Shown: piece by piece, positions 21,597 to 37,005 of the stretch | Layout of the letters: each line of letters starts with the position of its first letter | How positions within the stretch are numbered: position 1 is the first letter of the stretch | Assembly: GCF_017654505.1 (NCBI RefSeq) | Contig: NC_054571.1 | Location: 4,744,041-4,808,040, forward strand | Source of the DNA: Polyodon spathula | Taxonomy: Eukaryota > Chordata > Actinopteri > Acipenseriformes > Polyodontidae | Length of the DNA stretch: 64,000 nt | Direction of reading: 5' to 3' | Made by a program: the position numbers and the translations under genes | The notes under the pieces: model-generated | Told to the model about the DNA's origin: nothing | The model's database searches: none | Seen by the model: only the letters and a program-made list of their open reading frames with translations

Positions 21597-24500
21597 GGTA
21601 GTCAAAGATTAATGCTAATAGGAGTCTGTGAAACCAGACGTAAATTTATTGGACTAATGATATATGCATTGTCGTTAGATAGCTTAACGACTGATTGAGC
21701 AACACTGTATTTCATCACGTTAAAGGTTTTTTTTTGTTGTTTTGACAACCTACTTTTCTAGTGAATGTTGCATTGACAATTTGTAACAGCACAATCCGTT
21801 TCATGTAAGTGATCTTTAAAAGAAGAAAAGGTTTTTACTTTCAGCAGCTCAAGCAACTGGTACCTTCCTATTACATCTATTAACTAAGTTAACTGCTATT
21901 TGAACGGCTTTTTCAGCTGTATGGTCACTGTCCTTATCTTGCAATAGCAATGGTTCTGTATGCACAAGGGTATGCACAATGGGACGTGTTCAGTAGCCAA
22001 TCCTGTTTTGATTTGCCAATGGGGTGATATCTAACCAGTCCACACTGCTGATAATCCACTGCAATATCTGTATTGGCACAAGGCAGACAGTGTGCTACAG
22101 TATCAGAACCTCTGTAATGTACACTATGTGTTCCAAATCCATTTGTTAGTGTTGTGCTGGTGTAGATGGTCTAATTCACGATCATGATCACAAACTATGG
22201 CATTGACATATGGTAAGATTTCTACAGGGCGATATAAGGGAGGTCTGATAAGGACATACTGGTTTAGACCCAACTAATGACATATCGTTTCTCATCTAAT
22301 GAATATATCAATACTGGGTTTTACTGGTTGGCAAGATCTTGCTTGTAAGTTTTAATGCTTAGTTTAAAAGCACAGATGTTATCTGTTGGAAACAAATACA
22401 TGTATTTCATTTATGTATTTATTTATTTGACGTACGTCCTGAAATGCTCTGTTTTGTGAACCAAGGACATTTTATAATAATACAAAGAAAAGTAGTTCAG
22501 ACAAGCATTATTGTGAGTATAACACAAAATACTTTGACTAGGACACTTCTGGTCAAAAGTTTTGTCTAATTTAGTAACTTTTTAGTATCCATCCCTAACT
22601 TCAAATGCTTAATGATAATTTGTGAAGTAAAACTATAAGATAGTCCACTGTTGAAGGCCTTGCCAAAACGTCTGTCTGCTTTAGAGTCGTTAGTATTACC
22701 AGCACTGAACATGAAGTTATATCTGCTCCTCCTCATATAAAAAGTGTTTTTACTTTAAATTGACATATAATATTTCAAATTTTGGTTTCTTGTATTTGGA
22801 AAATATTATATACATATATAAATATATAGCTATATCTATGGGTGATGTAAAGGAACGTGGAAGTGAAGCTGTATCAGATATGTCTGTCTGTATGTAAATG
22901 TTTTGGAGTCAGTATTTCTACTCACCTGGGTAGAAAACAGATTGATTATGATGGTAACGCTAAATATTTTTACTAATTTGGCACAAAATGTAGCCGTGTT
23001 TAGATACAGTGGGGTTAGCAACAGGGGTTTAAGGGTAACTATACCTGTTTTACATGGGACTCTAATATTTGACTACATCTTTTCCTGTGATTTTATTTTC
23101 AATTCAAAGGTCACCCTTCATGTATACAGAACCCCACCTGGAGCATAAACATCACATCACACATCTATGAGAAAAGAGGAAAATAAAATACCCTTAATTG
23201 TATAACATGGTTTTGTATTCCAAAAATAATGATATTTTTAGGGCACAAACTATAGTGAAGATTTATCCAAATATTACTGTCCAGCTGTAAATGTGTTTTA
23301 AACGGGTGTATTTGCTCTTAAAAACCAAGTTATGGAAAACGTTTGCCTCAGAATAGTCACTACATAAAACAACATCTGTGTTAATTTCGCTAGACCACTT
23401 TTATTTTCAAAAGCCAATTCAAAAGTTTGGTTTTAAAAACAGTTTTCACATATTTTCTACTAAAATGTTGTCAGAGAACACAAATAATAAAAAACGAAAT
23501 GAAAATAAAGTAATGCGATTGCAATTGTCACATTTGTTTGTTTCACCAAACAAAGCTTGACATTAATACCACCTGTTGCAGGCAGTAACAGGAGGGTGGT
23601 GTTTATTTAAAATAAATGGGGGTCAGAAATTAAGTCTTGCATTTAAATTTAAATGTATTTTTCTGATATAATTTCTTAAACACTGGCAAAGGTTTGTCCA
23701 TAAAAGGAGAAACAGGAGTTCCTTTATCACACCACTGTTTTAATTTCTAAAAAAAAGCAATCTGTGTCTTTTGAAATAACTAACAATACCCCTCTCCCTC
23801 AGCCTCTCTTCATTTCACCATGGTGGCTACAGTACTGTACATATCAAACAGACTGAAGGGAGCTTCTTGGTCTGGTAGGCAAAGGCGATTACAGGTATAT
23901 TTTACAAAACAAAATGTATGAGACATTGGTCTTAATGATCTAAACGGTGGCCACTCTAAATACTGCCACTTTATATCTAATAATTCAGCTGGGATGCTAC
24001 TCCAGGGATGGATTACTAAGCGACGTATTAAATCACCACACACAATAAATGAGGTGAACACATTGTAATGAAATGTATTTGGTGCAGCATTTGTCTTTAA
24101 CAATGTCGGATCTAAAAACGATTTCAATCACTTTACATATTTATGCAGACAGAAATGCACTAAAGAAAATGCATTGTTAAGATATTTGCGGTTCATAACC
24201 TTAGAGCTTTTTATTTGAAGAGTGGATAGTGTTTCACTCATTCTCAATCCTCTGTGAAAAAAAAAAATTGCCTTCTTGTATCAGTTGATGCAGCTTTTAC
24301 AATCAGTGTGTTTTTTGTTTTTTTTAATAAAAACTATGGCCAGAAAAGTTGACAAGAGAGATATATAATGCAGTTCATTTTTTTGTAAAATTTAAGAAAC
24401 CTTTAACATGCACGTGAAAATACTCAGACTGAATTAGATTATGTAAGATTACTGGGCATGTGAGTCATCAACAAATTAAACCCGAGTGGCTTATCACCAA

Positions 24501-26262
24501 AAGATATTTATTGTAACACCAAACCGTGTATTATCAAAGGCACAATGCATTAAACATTTATGATTGAGGTTTGCCAAGACAAAAATGATGAACATAATTG
24601 CATAGGTTCTTTTGGAGGGGTATCACTTATGATATGAATATAAGTAGACACACACACACACACATACGCTTGTACTGTATGTCCAGTAACCATGGTAAAA
24701 TGATGGGTTTCAGGGGGAATCTGACCGGTCTTTGAACTGATTCGGTGACACCTAGATTGGGTATCGCTGTCCTTATACAACAGAAGGCTTGTGCCATTTT
24801 CCAATTTCCTATTTACTAAAAAAAATTCCAGCACTTTTGGGCCAAAGGAGTTGTTTTACTGGTGGGATTGCAGGTGTATAACACCTCTATATCAGCACAT
24901 GCTAATAAAAAAATACATCAATTCAAATCTGTGTGTGTCTGGTTATTGCAAGTCTCTGTGTGGTTAAAGATTGCCATTAATTTTCCTAATATATTGCTAT
25001 TCTCATGATCCACCTGGGATGCTAGTTTTACGCAGCACATGAGTGACACACATCCCCTGCCACGGCTGTATTTCACAAATAGATCTGTCAGTGTGCAGAA
25101 AAGGGGCGATGGCCACAACCTACATCAAGTGTGGGAAGAACACCTCAGAAAAAGAAGTGCCAAATAAAGGGTGCTGTTTAGGGCCTAGCAAATTAGGGGT
25201 TAGTATCATGGTAAAGTATATTAAAATGACTGATCTATATTATTATAATAAAGTATTGTGTTCTCTAGACTGCTTACTGTATATCACCACAATGTGATAC
25301 TACTTATGTAGTATCAAATAATGTTAATATTAACTTTCACCCTTTAATAAGCGATACACAGATGGAGCCCCATATATCCACAGCATCTAATACTCTCACT
25401 AAATAAATGTTAATACCAAGTTTCATCACAAGTGGATAAGCGGTTTTCCAGATATGTGGAAAAATGCAAAGTGTGACAACTGTACCTACAACCTTCTCCA
25501 CTATTAAACAGCAGATGCTCATTTAAAAGTAATGCGAATTGTAGCAGAGTGTAAAAGCTATAAAAAGAAATAATGGTTTGTTTAGAGCTCTTTTTATGCC
25601 CCCTTTTCAGAGCTGTTGCTGACAATATACTAGCTGTGCTGCTGCTTACTAATATGAAGATCCTTTGGCTGATCTAGCCAACATTGCATATGTCTATGGC
25701 AGGCAACAAGAACTAAAGAGCAGCCCCTGGGTGAGCACCTTAACACAGAGGCGAACCATTCTGAATGTCTGCACACATCACAACAAGCTCAGGAGACAGA
25801 ACAAATACAATAAAATGAAATGAAGCTACTTACTATTAAATCATCCACTCTGCTGCATTGAACATAAAGATCAAAAACAGGTTAAGCTTTGAAGATGTCC
25901 ACCAAGGATAAACAATACAACTTTTTTTTTTTTTTTATCAGCCTGTCCTTTTCTACCAGAACAAAAGACAGGTCGCCTTGCTAATTTTACACTGCTACAG
26001 AAAAGAGCTGCAGACTGGAATCAACATGTTTTATACAAAGAGGCACATTGCCAATTCTAAACATGGTGTAACAGGTGTTCGGTTACTGTGTGGGTAACAA
26101 AGGTATGGTTTTGCAGACCATTTTTATAGGCAGGTGAATTCTTCAATTGACATCTGCTGCACATCCCTTTCAATTAGCAGGGAGCGACTTTAACCTCCCA
26201 GCCCTTCCATATCCAAAATGAAACAAATGTTATTTTTAAACCATACAAACTATATTTTATAT
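21597..26262. other. Intergenic, 4.7 kb without recognised features
   Basis: AT-rich sequence with only short low-complexity tracts (CA near 24650-24664, T-run near 25921-25935). All open frames are short and resemble nothing I know. Confidence 0.5.
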
Positions 26263-26267
26263 ATAAA

Positions 26268-26957
26268 TGTGGCAAAGTGGTTTATAGTGTACAGGTGCAG
26301 AGGTGATGCAATGCGTAAACAGATGACAAAGAACAAAGTTCACAGTCCAAACAATTCTTTATCTGTTTTTATAATCCGGTAAATAATAATCCACAGCAAT
26401 GTGTACTGCACAGTGAATCCACAGGGTTCACCCGAAATAATAAACACAGAACACAAACACGATCACAAGTTCAGTGTGGGTGCTTTGGTGCAAGTGGTGA
26501 AATACAATTTATTAGTGAACAGTAGTGTAGTGCTGCCCGGGTTAGTGCTGGCCTTTAGCGACAGCTCCCACCTAGTGTTAGCCATCTAACAATGACAAAC
26601 AATGACAGAACAAAGAAACAAAACACAAAACCCTCACGGTTATTTTATCTCTGTACTCCTTTAACAGGTCCGTCCATAACCATAACAAAGGAACAGATCG
26701 CTCGGCCACATCCCCTCAGTCACGCCCCCTTCGGCAGCGAGTGCAATCACATATCCTCCAATCCATGACTGACACATCGCCTACCACATTAAGGTGATGA
26801 ATTCTAGTATTGAGGCTCCACCCCCTTCCTGGATGGCCGACTGACCCTAGAATGAACTGTCAAACTATCCAGTCCGGGGCACACTGTTCCTGTTATACAG
26901 CGCCCTCACAGGTCGGGAGGGAGATTGTTGACTAGGACTCATTCGCTCTCTGTCACA
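26268..26957 (-). mobile_element. Solo LTR, 690 bp, with near-identical target duplication
   Basis: Bounded by TGTGGCAAAG and CTCTGTCACA (TG...CA) and flanked by ATAAA on the left (26263-26267) and GTAAA on the right (26958-26962), four of five bases matching, as expected for a 5-bp target duplication. On the minus strand it begins TGTGACAGAG, has a TATA-like TTATAAAAAC and ends in TTTGCCACA. No internal coding region is attached. It is probably Ty3/gypsy; the class is inferred from the ends and TSD length. Confidence 0.65.
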
Positions 26958-26962
26958 GTAAA

Positions 26963-27640
26963 CCACTACCAAAATAAATTCATTTACAGGGGCAGGCCTC
27001 AGCCATGCCACACATGGGCTAAGAAAAAGCCAAATTAAAAAACTTAGAAAAAGCTGTTATTGTATTGTTGTAAAGGAAATGTCATTGAGAGTGTCACAGT
27101 TAAAAAAAAATGTAAAAATAAGCAACCATATTACAACATGCAACAGACTGAATCTTAAGTCAGCATCAAAAAATAGGACTGCTGGCATCAGCAATCAAGC
27201 ACGCATTGAACAATAGCATCTGCTTTAGTTCGAAGATTCTTTGAAATCCTCGAATGAAGTATGTGACACGTGTCGCCATAGAACAGACATCTCTGTTTTA
27301 AAATTAAAACACAAAAAGCAGGTTTTTTCTTCTTTCTCATTTAGTCTTTCACAGAGGTTTTCACCAGCTCTCTTTGCTTTTAGTTCTAATTGATATTGCT
27401 CAGAACTGCTTATACGCTGTTGATGGAATTGAAAATTGGATATCTAAAGAAATGTGTTAAGGAAACAAAAGGCAAGACAAAATGAAAACTCACTAAATTA
27501 CTTTTTTAATTTTTTTTTTTTAAAGAACAAGAGAAGGGTTATAATTACAAGTCAGGGGAATTTTTAAATTTTTTATTTTTTTTTTTTTAAAGAAAACTCA
27601 CTAAATTACTTTTTTAATTTTATTTTTTAAACCTCAACTG
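26963..27640. other. Source sequence for the mosaic minisatellite edge
   Basis: No gene. It contains the stretch 27170-27370 and an ACTCACTAAATTACTTTTTT segment (27487), both of which reappear in pieces at 27593-27910. Confidence 0.6.
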
Positions 27641-27734
27641 CGCAAAAATAGGACTGCTGGCATCAGCAATCAAGCACGCATTGAACAATTCCCTCAACAC
27701 CTCATCTGCTTTAGTTCGAAGATTCAGCGGTTTG

Positions 27735-28338
27735 AAATCAACTGCGCAGCAGGGGAATGTCAGCGGTGTTCCCTCAACACCTCAACTGCGCAGCAGGGGA
27801 ATGTCAGCGGTGTTCCCTCAACACCTCAACTGCGCAGCAGGGGAATGTCAGCGGTTTTTTCTTCAACACCTCAACTGCGCAGCAGGGGTCTTTCACAGAG
27901 GTTTTCAGCGGCTTCCCTCAACACCTCAACTGCGCAGCAGGGGAATGTCAGCGGTGTTCCCTCAACACCTCAACTGCGCAGCAGGGGAATGTCAGCGGTG
28001 TTCCCTCAACACCTCAACTGCGCAGCAGGGGAATGTCAGCGGTGTTCCCTCAACACCTCAACTGCGCAGCAGGGGAAACGGTGTTCCCTCAACAAACTGC
28101 GCAAGCAGGGGAATGTCAGCGGTGTTCCCTCAACACCTCAACTGCGCAGCAGGGGAATGTCAGCGGTGTTCCCTCAACACCTCAACTGCGCAGCAGGGGA
28201 ATGTCAGCGGTGTTCCCTCAACACCTCAACTGCGCAGCAGGGGAATGTCAGCGGTGTTCCCTCAACACCTCAACTGCGCAGCAGGGGAATGTCAGCGGTG
28301 TTCCCTCAACACCTCAACTGCGCAGCAGGGGAATGTCA
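27735..28338. repeat. Minisatellite, 44-bp unit x about 14
   Basis: Unit begins CCCTCAACACCTCAACTGCG and ends AATGTCAGCGGTGTT. Starts are seen at 27771, 27815, 27915, 27959, 28003, 28047, 28086, 28127, 28171, 28215, 28259 and 28303, with a partial first copy and a variant at 27859. Two copies (28047 and 28086) carry small deletions, and one carries an inserted A (CGCAAGCAGG). Because 44 is not a multiple of three and the unit has no plus-strand stop, all three frames stay open for about 700 bases; these are not genes. Confidence 0.95.
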
Positions 28339-29261
28339 GTGGGTGTACTCCGGTCCCACCACCGAGCTGCTCTCTTCATTACATGCAGGAGCTCGGCAAT
28401 GGATGCCAGTGAGCTACTGTCTCCTGGAAGGCAAAGGCCAGCCCTGTGTAAACAAACACTCGGCTAGGCTGGGCTGCTGTAGGGTAGAGACTTTAACTCC
28501 CAAACACACAAAGAGCACCAAACACAAGCAGGAATCGTAATTGTATTGCATAACCTTGCCCACCACACAATCTTGTCTATATCAAGTGAGAAACTCAAAT
28601 AACTTGGCTTGTAATTGTAATTTCTTGTTAGCACCACTGTTCCTCCTTATCACCGATAACTCTTCTGTTTTTCTTTTTCTTCTACCTCGATTATTAAACT
28701 TGGTATGGGTTAGGGTTAGGGGTATGGAATATCAGATTTCTCTTGCCTAATGCATTCTTCTTGCCTTTTAGATGATCATTTTCTGCTTCAGAGATCCTAA
28801 AACTCAAAAGTTTAAAGCGCCGCTGTGAAATCAATAGGATTGGATTATATGCAAAAATAAAAATCAGTCTCTGAGAGGAGGTCCAATTTTTGAGGTGCTC
28901 TTCATTCACAATTTAAAAACTTATCATGTTTCAAATCATTTTATTCTTTATTTTTGTTACAAAGTAGATATGCAACCTGTTTGTTAAAATCTTTTTTATG
29001 TAGTTGTTTTGTCTTTTTCTTTTTCTACCTGCATTGTGCTTGTTCTGTACTATTTGTTTTAAAGGAACACACGTTAATACTTTGATTCTACTCAAACCTC
29101 TTCTTTATTTTCTAACTTTTCATTCTAAGTTTGTTAAGGCAACAATAAACCCAGCAGGCTATATATACTATATCATTTTTCTCTATCACGTGATCTTCAG
29201 GATCCCTGCCTCTTGGGTAATATAGTCCCGTTCTAACTGCCCTTTTCGTGAAGAACATAGA
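28339..29261. other. Intergenic, nothing recognised
   Basis: Unique-looking sequence between the minisatellite and the CR1-like LINE. It includes a short telomere-like GGGTTAGGGTTAGGGG near 28708-28723. Short open frames only. Confidence 0.45.
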
Positions 29262-32200
29262 GAAAACCAAAACTGTGGTATTTTCTGGTATACTACCGGC
29301 ACCTTGCAAAGGACCATATGGACAGCTGGAAATAATTAATCAAAACGCATGGCTGAAGACGTGGTGCACACGGGAAGGCTTCACCTATCTTGATCATTGG
29401 ACCACATTCTACAACGAGGACTATCTGTATAGACGGGACGGACTGCACTTAAATAACAAGGGAACCGGTCTACTTGGAGAAAAGATCCTCGAGCAGGTTC
29501 AGAAGCATTTAAGCTAGAAAGGAAGGGGGGAGAAATCAACAAAAAAACAGAAGGGAGACTGCATCAAAACAAGGACAACAACTCAGGTAAGACAACCATT
29601 AAATGTATTTATCTAAATGCTAGAAGTATCAGAAACAAAATTCTAGAACTTGAAGCTACTGCACTAACAGGTAACTATGATGTGATAGGTGTTACTGAAA
29701 CTTGGTTGTCTGAGAGTGACGGGGACGAATATAATATTTGTGGGTATACACTGTATAGGAAAGACAGGCAGGACAGAAGAGGAGGAGGGGTAGCGCTATA
29801 CATAAGAAACAGTCTTGAAGCCCAGGTGTTAAACCTGGACAAAGAAAATAAAGCCGAATCAATATGGGTCAGAATAACAGGACAAAAATTCAAAGGGCAT
29901 AATAATACAATGACATTAGAAATGCGTGTAGCAAAGGAGAAGCCATACTAATGGGGGATTTCAACTTCCCCCAAATAAAATGGGAAAACCCGGTGGGTAG
30001 CACGAAGGATGAAATAGAAATGGTGGAAATGACAAATGACTGCTTCCTAACACAATTTGTCAAGGCACCCACTAGAGGGGAGGCATGCCTTGATTTAATC
30101 TTTTCAAATAACGAAGACAGAATAACTAAAACAGAGGTCAGGGAACCACTGGCAACCTCAGACCACAACATGGTCTCATTTGAAGTGTTTTTTAAAACCC
30201 CAAAAGTAAAGACTAAATCTAAGGTTTAAATTTTAGAAAAGCAAACTATGAAGGTATGAAACAGAGACTAACAGAAGTAGATTGGAGTAAAATAGAGAAA
30301 ACACCCACAGAAGAAGGATGGTTGTTCTTCAAAAATGTAGTACTAGAGGCGCAAAACAATTACATCCCTAAAGTAGACAAATCTAAATGTAAAACTAAAT
30401 GGCCAAAATGGTTTAATAGATCAATTAAAAAAAATATTCAGCGAAAAAAGGCACTTTATAGAGCATTAAAAAAGGACCAAAAAGAAAGTACACAGAAAGA
30501 GTACACGAAACTGCAAAAGCAAGTCAAAAAGGAAGTTAGAAAGGCCAAGAGAGAAATAGAAAAGAACATTGCTAAGGGGGCTAAAACCAATTCCAAAATG
30601 TTTTTCCAATATTACAACAGCAAGAGAACATTCAAAGAGGAGGTTAAATGTGTAAGAGATACAAATGGCAAAATCGTAGATGAAGAAAAAAAATAGCAAA
30701 TATATTAAATGATTACTTTTCAAAAGTTTTTACAAAGGAAGATACGGACAACATGCCCCACATGTCATCCAGTTCCTATCCAGTTTTAAATAACTTTAGC
30801 ATAACCGAGGCAGAAGTGTTAAAGGGACTAGGAGCTCTTAAAATAAACAAATCCCCTGGGCCGGATGAGATCCTCCCAATAGTACTCAAACAAATGAAAG
30901 AAGTTATTTACAAACCGCTAACCAAGATCATGCAGCAGTCTCTTAACACAGGGGTGGTACCGACAGACTGGAAAATTGCAAACGTAATACCGATCCACAA
31001 AAAGGGAAACAAAACTGAACCAGGTAACTACAGACCAGTAAGCCTGACTTCTATTATATGCAAACTTATGGAAACTATAATAAGATCCAAAATGGAAAAT
31101 TACCTATATGGTAACAGGGTCCTGGGAGACAGTCAACATGGTTTTAGGAAAGGGAGATCGTGTCTAACTAACTTGCTTGATTTTTTTGAGGATGTAACAT
31201 CGATAATGGATAATTGCAAAGCATATGACATGGTTTATTTAGATTTCTAGAAAGCTTCTGACAAAGTCCCGCACAAAAGATTAATTCTCAAACTGAACGC
31301 AGTTGGGATTCAAGGAAACACATGTACATGGATTAGGGAGTGGTTAACATGTAGAAAACAGAAAGTACTTATTAGAGGAAAAACCTCAGAATGGAGTGTG
31401 GTAACCAGTGGGGTACCACAAGGATCAGTATTAGGTCCTCTGCTATTCCTAATCTACATTAATGATTTAGATTCTGGTATAGTAAGCAAACTTGTTAAAT
31501 TTGCAGATGACACAAAAATAGGAGGAGTGGCAAACATTGTTGCAGCAGCAAAGGTCATTCAAAATGATCTAGACAAGATTCAAAACTGGGCAGACACATG
31601 GCAAATGACATTTAATAGAGAAAAGTGTAAGGTACTGCACGCAGGAAATAAAAATGTACATTATAAATATCATATGGGAGATACAGAAATTGGAGAAGGA
31701 ATCTATGAAAAAGACCTAGGAGTTTTTGTTGACTCAGAAATGTCTTCATCTAGACAATGTGGGGAAGCTATAAAAAAGGCTAACAAGATGCTCGGATACA
31801 TTGTGAAAAGTGTTGAATTTAAATCAAGGGAAGTAATGTTAAAACCGTACAATGCACTAGTAAGACCTCATCTTGAATATTGTGTTCAGTTCTGGTCACC
31901 TCGCTACAAAAAAGATATTGCTGCTCTAGAAAGAGTGCAAAGAAGAACGACCAAAATTATTCTGGGCTTAAAAGGCATGTCATATGCAGACAGGCTAAAA
32001 GAATTGAATCTGTTCAGTCTTGAACAAAGAAGACTACGTGGCGACATAATTCAAGCATTCCAAATTCTAAAAAGTATTGACAGTGTCGACCCAAGGGACT
32101 TTTTCAGCCTGAAAAAAGAAACAAGGACCAGGGGTCACAAATGAAGATTAGACAAAGGGGCATTCAGAACAGAAAATAGGAGGCACTTTTTTACACAGAG

Positions 32201-32367
32201 AATTGTGAGGGTCTGGAATCAACTCCCCAGTAATGTTGTTGAAGCCGACACCCTGGGATCCTTCAAGAAGCTGCTTGATGAGATTCTGGGATCAATAAGC
32301 TACTAACAACCAAACGAGCAAGATGGGCCGAATGGCTTCCTCTCGTTTGTAAACTTTCTTATGTTCT
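29262..32367 (+). mobile_element. CR1-like LINE, longest copy (B), with parts of ORF1 and ORF2
   Basis: Non-LTR retrotransposon, 5'-truncated inside ORF1 and reaching the 3' end CTTTCTTATGTTCT. ORF1 end (to 29517): a fragment of an SGNH-type esterase domain with the conserved last block DGLHLN. ORF2: an APE endonuclease at about 29600-30200 (GVTETWLSESDGD, MGDFNFPQIKWEN, ATSDHNMV; a short internal loss near 29900 shifts the frame), a basic linker, then reverse transcriptase at 30750-32320 (NKSPGPDEI, YRPVSLTSI, QHGFRKGRS, SGVPQGSVLGPLLF and catalytic KFADDTK) with a C-terminal [15 protein letters not shown] region. Inactivating changes are few: the frame break in the endonuclease, a stop at about 30694, a CAG-to-TAG at about 31248, and a Trp-to-stop at about 32142. 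It looks young and may have close active relatives elsewhere in the genome. Confidence 0.93.
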
Positions 32368-33060
32368 AACTCTTTCAAATCTTGATCGGCCCTTTTAAAG
32401 GTTTTCGCATTGTCTGAATATATCATTTGACATAATCCTCTTCTAGCAATAAATTGCCTGAAGACAATAAGGTTTTAGTGGTCAAATCTAAAACGTTTTC
32501 CAGATGTACAGCTCTGGTCACGGGGCACATAAATAGAGCGATGTATGCTTTCTTATTTCCAGGTTTCACTTTCACATAGTCCGGTGAAATCTATTCCCGT
32601 TATTTCAAACAGCGACGCTTCAGTTATTCGGTCTCTGTGTAAAGGTGCAGTTATGTTTTCCAGGTTTAGCTTTAAATCTTTGACATTTCAAACAGTTGTG
32701 TACAACACCTTTGGTTAACTGCCTCCCCCTTACAATACACAATCTCTCTCTCACCTGAGTCAGAGTGTCTTGGAGTGCATCACCTATTCGTGTTGGTGTT
32801 GTATCTGCAATTCAGAAAATGTGTTTCGCTGGCAATATCCAGGGGTGTTGTATATTTCTAGCTCAGACTTGCCTTGTGTAATCGCCCCCCCCCACAGCAG
32901 TCCATATTTATCCAGAAATGGGTTGAGGTCTTTCATTTCAGATTGACGGTCTAAAGTGTGTCCAGTTTGCAACTGTTTTATTTTTTTTCTTGAAGTTTTG
33001 TTCCTGTGTTATTTTTATCCAATATCTTTCTGCCAGTGCTTAGTTTGTAAAGAAAGATGT
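32368..33060 (-). pseudogene. BEL/Pao retrotransposon, integrase N-terminal region, interrupted by the LINE
   Basis: Minus-strand remnant. From about 33055 downward it reads ERYWIKITQEQNF, then LQTGHTLDRQSEMKDLNPFL and DKYGLLW, which match the region just ahead of and into the zinc-binding part of BEL/Pao integrases. Near 32600 it reads DRITEASLFEITGIDFTG, the start of the integrase core (first catalytic Asp in GIDF). At 32370-32450 it reads FIARRGLC, IYSDNAKTFKRADQDLKEL (second Asp in SDNA). Stops and shifts occur. It ends exactly at the LINE 3' tail, so the LINE has separated or replaced the rest of the element. Confidence 0.85.
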
Positions 33061-33833
33061 ACCAGGGCGCAAGCAATGACAATAATATTGTTCTTATGAA
33101 CCGCACGTTCAAAATCATAACAAGTTTATTTGAAAAAGTGTTTATAAGCACATATTCTACATCATATATAAAGTAGTCGTATATGTACAAATATTAATTA
33201 AAGGGGGGGTGGTTTGCCCATCTACTTTTTTTGCTCTGTGTATATGCACTATTAATGTTTGATATGGTCTGTTATGGTTTGGTATTTAAACGGTTTAAAA
33301 TGAAATAAAAAGTGGAAAGGCATTCAGATGACTCCAGAAGGCTGACATTGATAAAACACTTTTAAAAACCATCCACCGCACCCTACACAGAGATTGGTTT
33401 GAACCATGGTCCGCATTGTAATATCTAGACATATCTAACATCATCTGTGCTGTGAATGTAACAGAACCCGTAGTTTGTGGAGATTGAAAAAAAAAAACTA
33501 TTAATAACAATTCAATTTTGGCTAGATAGTTGTTAGCTTGGTTTGTTTTTATGTTCTATTAATTAAATTATATTCATTGAATAAAGGAAAAAGAGATCCA
33601 GACCATTGTTATTGTTTTCCTATTTGTTTGAATAGGGGTAGTGAAGGGTAAAGTTCCTGTGTGGGGGTTGGGGTACATGCTGGCATGAACATGCTTAATT
33701 TCAACAACATCCCAAAATAACATATTGTTCCTGTTATTAAGTAGTACTATAATAGTAAAATGACAATAGAGTTGCAGTCTTTCTTTCACAGCCAGTGTCA
33801 TCTTTATGGCACATTGCTGAAATCGTAAAGTAA
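33061..33833. other. Unclassified sequence left of the TTAA element
   Basis: AT-rich, with short open frames only. No family recognised. Confidence 0.4.
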
Positions 33834-33988
33834 TTAACCCTTTGTGGTTACAATTTTTCCTTTCTGGTCCAATCAAAAAGACATCAAGCACAGGTCCCTG
33901 GTCATTTTTTCTCAGAAAAAGCCAAGAAAACCTTTCAATGGCCAGGAGTAGTCGAAAAAAGGGCAGGATCTGAGCACTACACATAGGG
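33834..33988. mobile_element. piggyBac-like TTAA element, partial copy 2
   Basis: TTAA followed by CCCTTTGTGGTTACAA begins about 150 bases related to the copies at 11601 and (inverted) 41262. Shared blocks include AAGCACAGGTCCCT, TTTTTTCTC and AAAACCTTTCAATGGCC. Similarity stops near 33988. The right end is missing. Confidence 0.65.
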
Positions 33989-34474
33989 CCCAATCTTCAA
34001 TCTTCGCGCAATCCCCTTACTAAATTTGTGCCTCGCAAAAAAATAGTGCTTTGGCACAAAATGAGAGATATTCCAAAACGGCACAAAGCAGTTGCGAGAC
34101 ATTGGAATATAGTAGTTTTTGAGCAATTCACAAATCTTGTTTGTGCCTCACAAAACTGTCTGCGCATTCACTACCAATTCAGCAACTGCACACAACAACC
34201 AAGTGAGAATGCAGAATGATGGACAGTCACCATTAGTAATGTGACAAGCTGCTATCATTGGTGTTGCCACAGTATGTACCGATATGATAGCAGACGAGAC
34301 CACACAATATATCGTTCACACATACATACGGACCATTCAAATACACAATTGGCTCCATAGCTAGGCGTCGAGTTTTCAAATGAATTAACTGATAACACCA
34401 CTGTTTTATTGAATGCGGACAGTATTGTATCACAAGGAAATTAATTTATTTATTAAAGAAAGTTACGCAACACC
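33989..34474. other. Unclassified sequence
   Basis: No gene or repeat that I can support. Confidence 0.4.
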
Positions 34475-37003
<2,529 letters not shown>

Positions 37004-37005
37004 TA

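Noticed and set aside
27735..28338. CRISPR-like array
   Set aside because: The repeat is contiguous without unique spacers and the genome is a vertebrate; it is a minisatellite.
27681..28540. Three overlapping open frames of 231-243 codons
   Set aside because: They are the same 44-bp minisatellite read in three frames; the unit has no stop codon on the plus strand.
28708..28723. Telomere-like GGGTTAGGGTTAGGGG
   Set aside because: Only about two and a half hexamers; too short to claim an interstitial telomere site.
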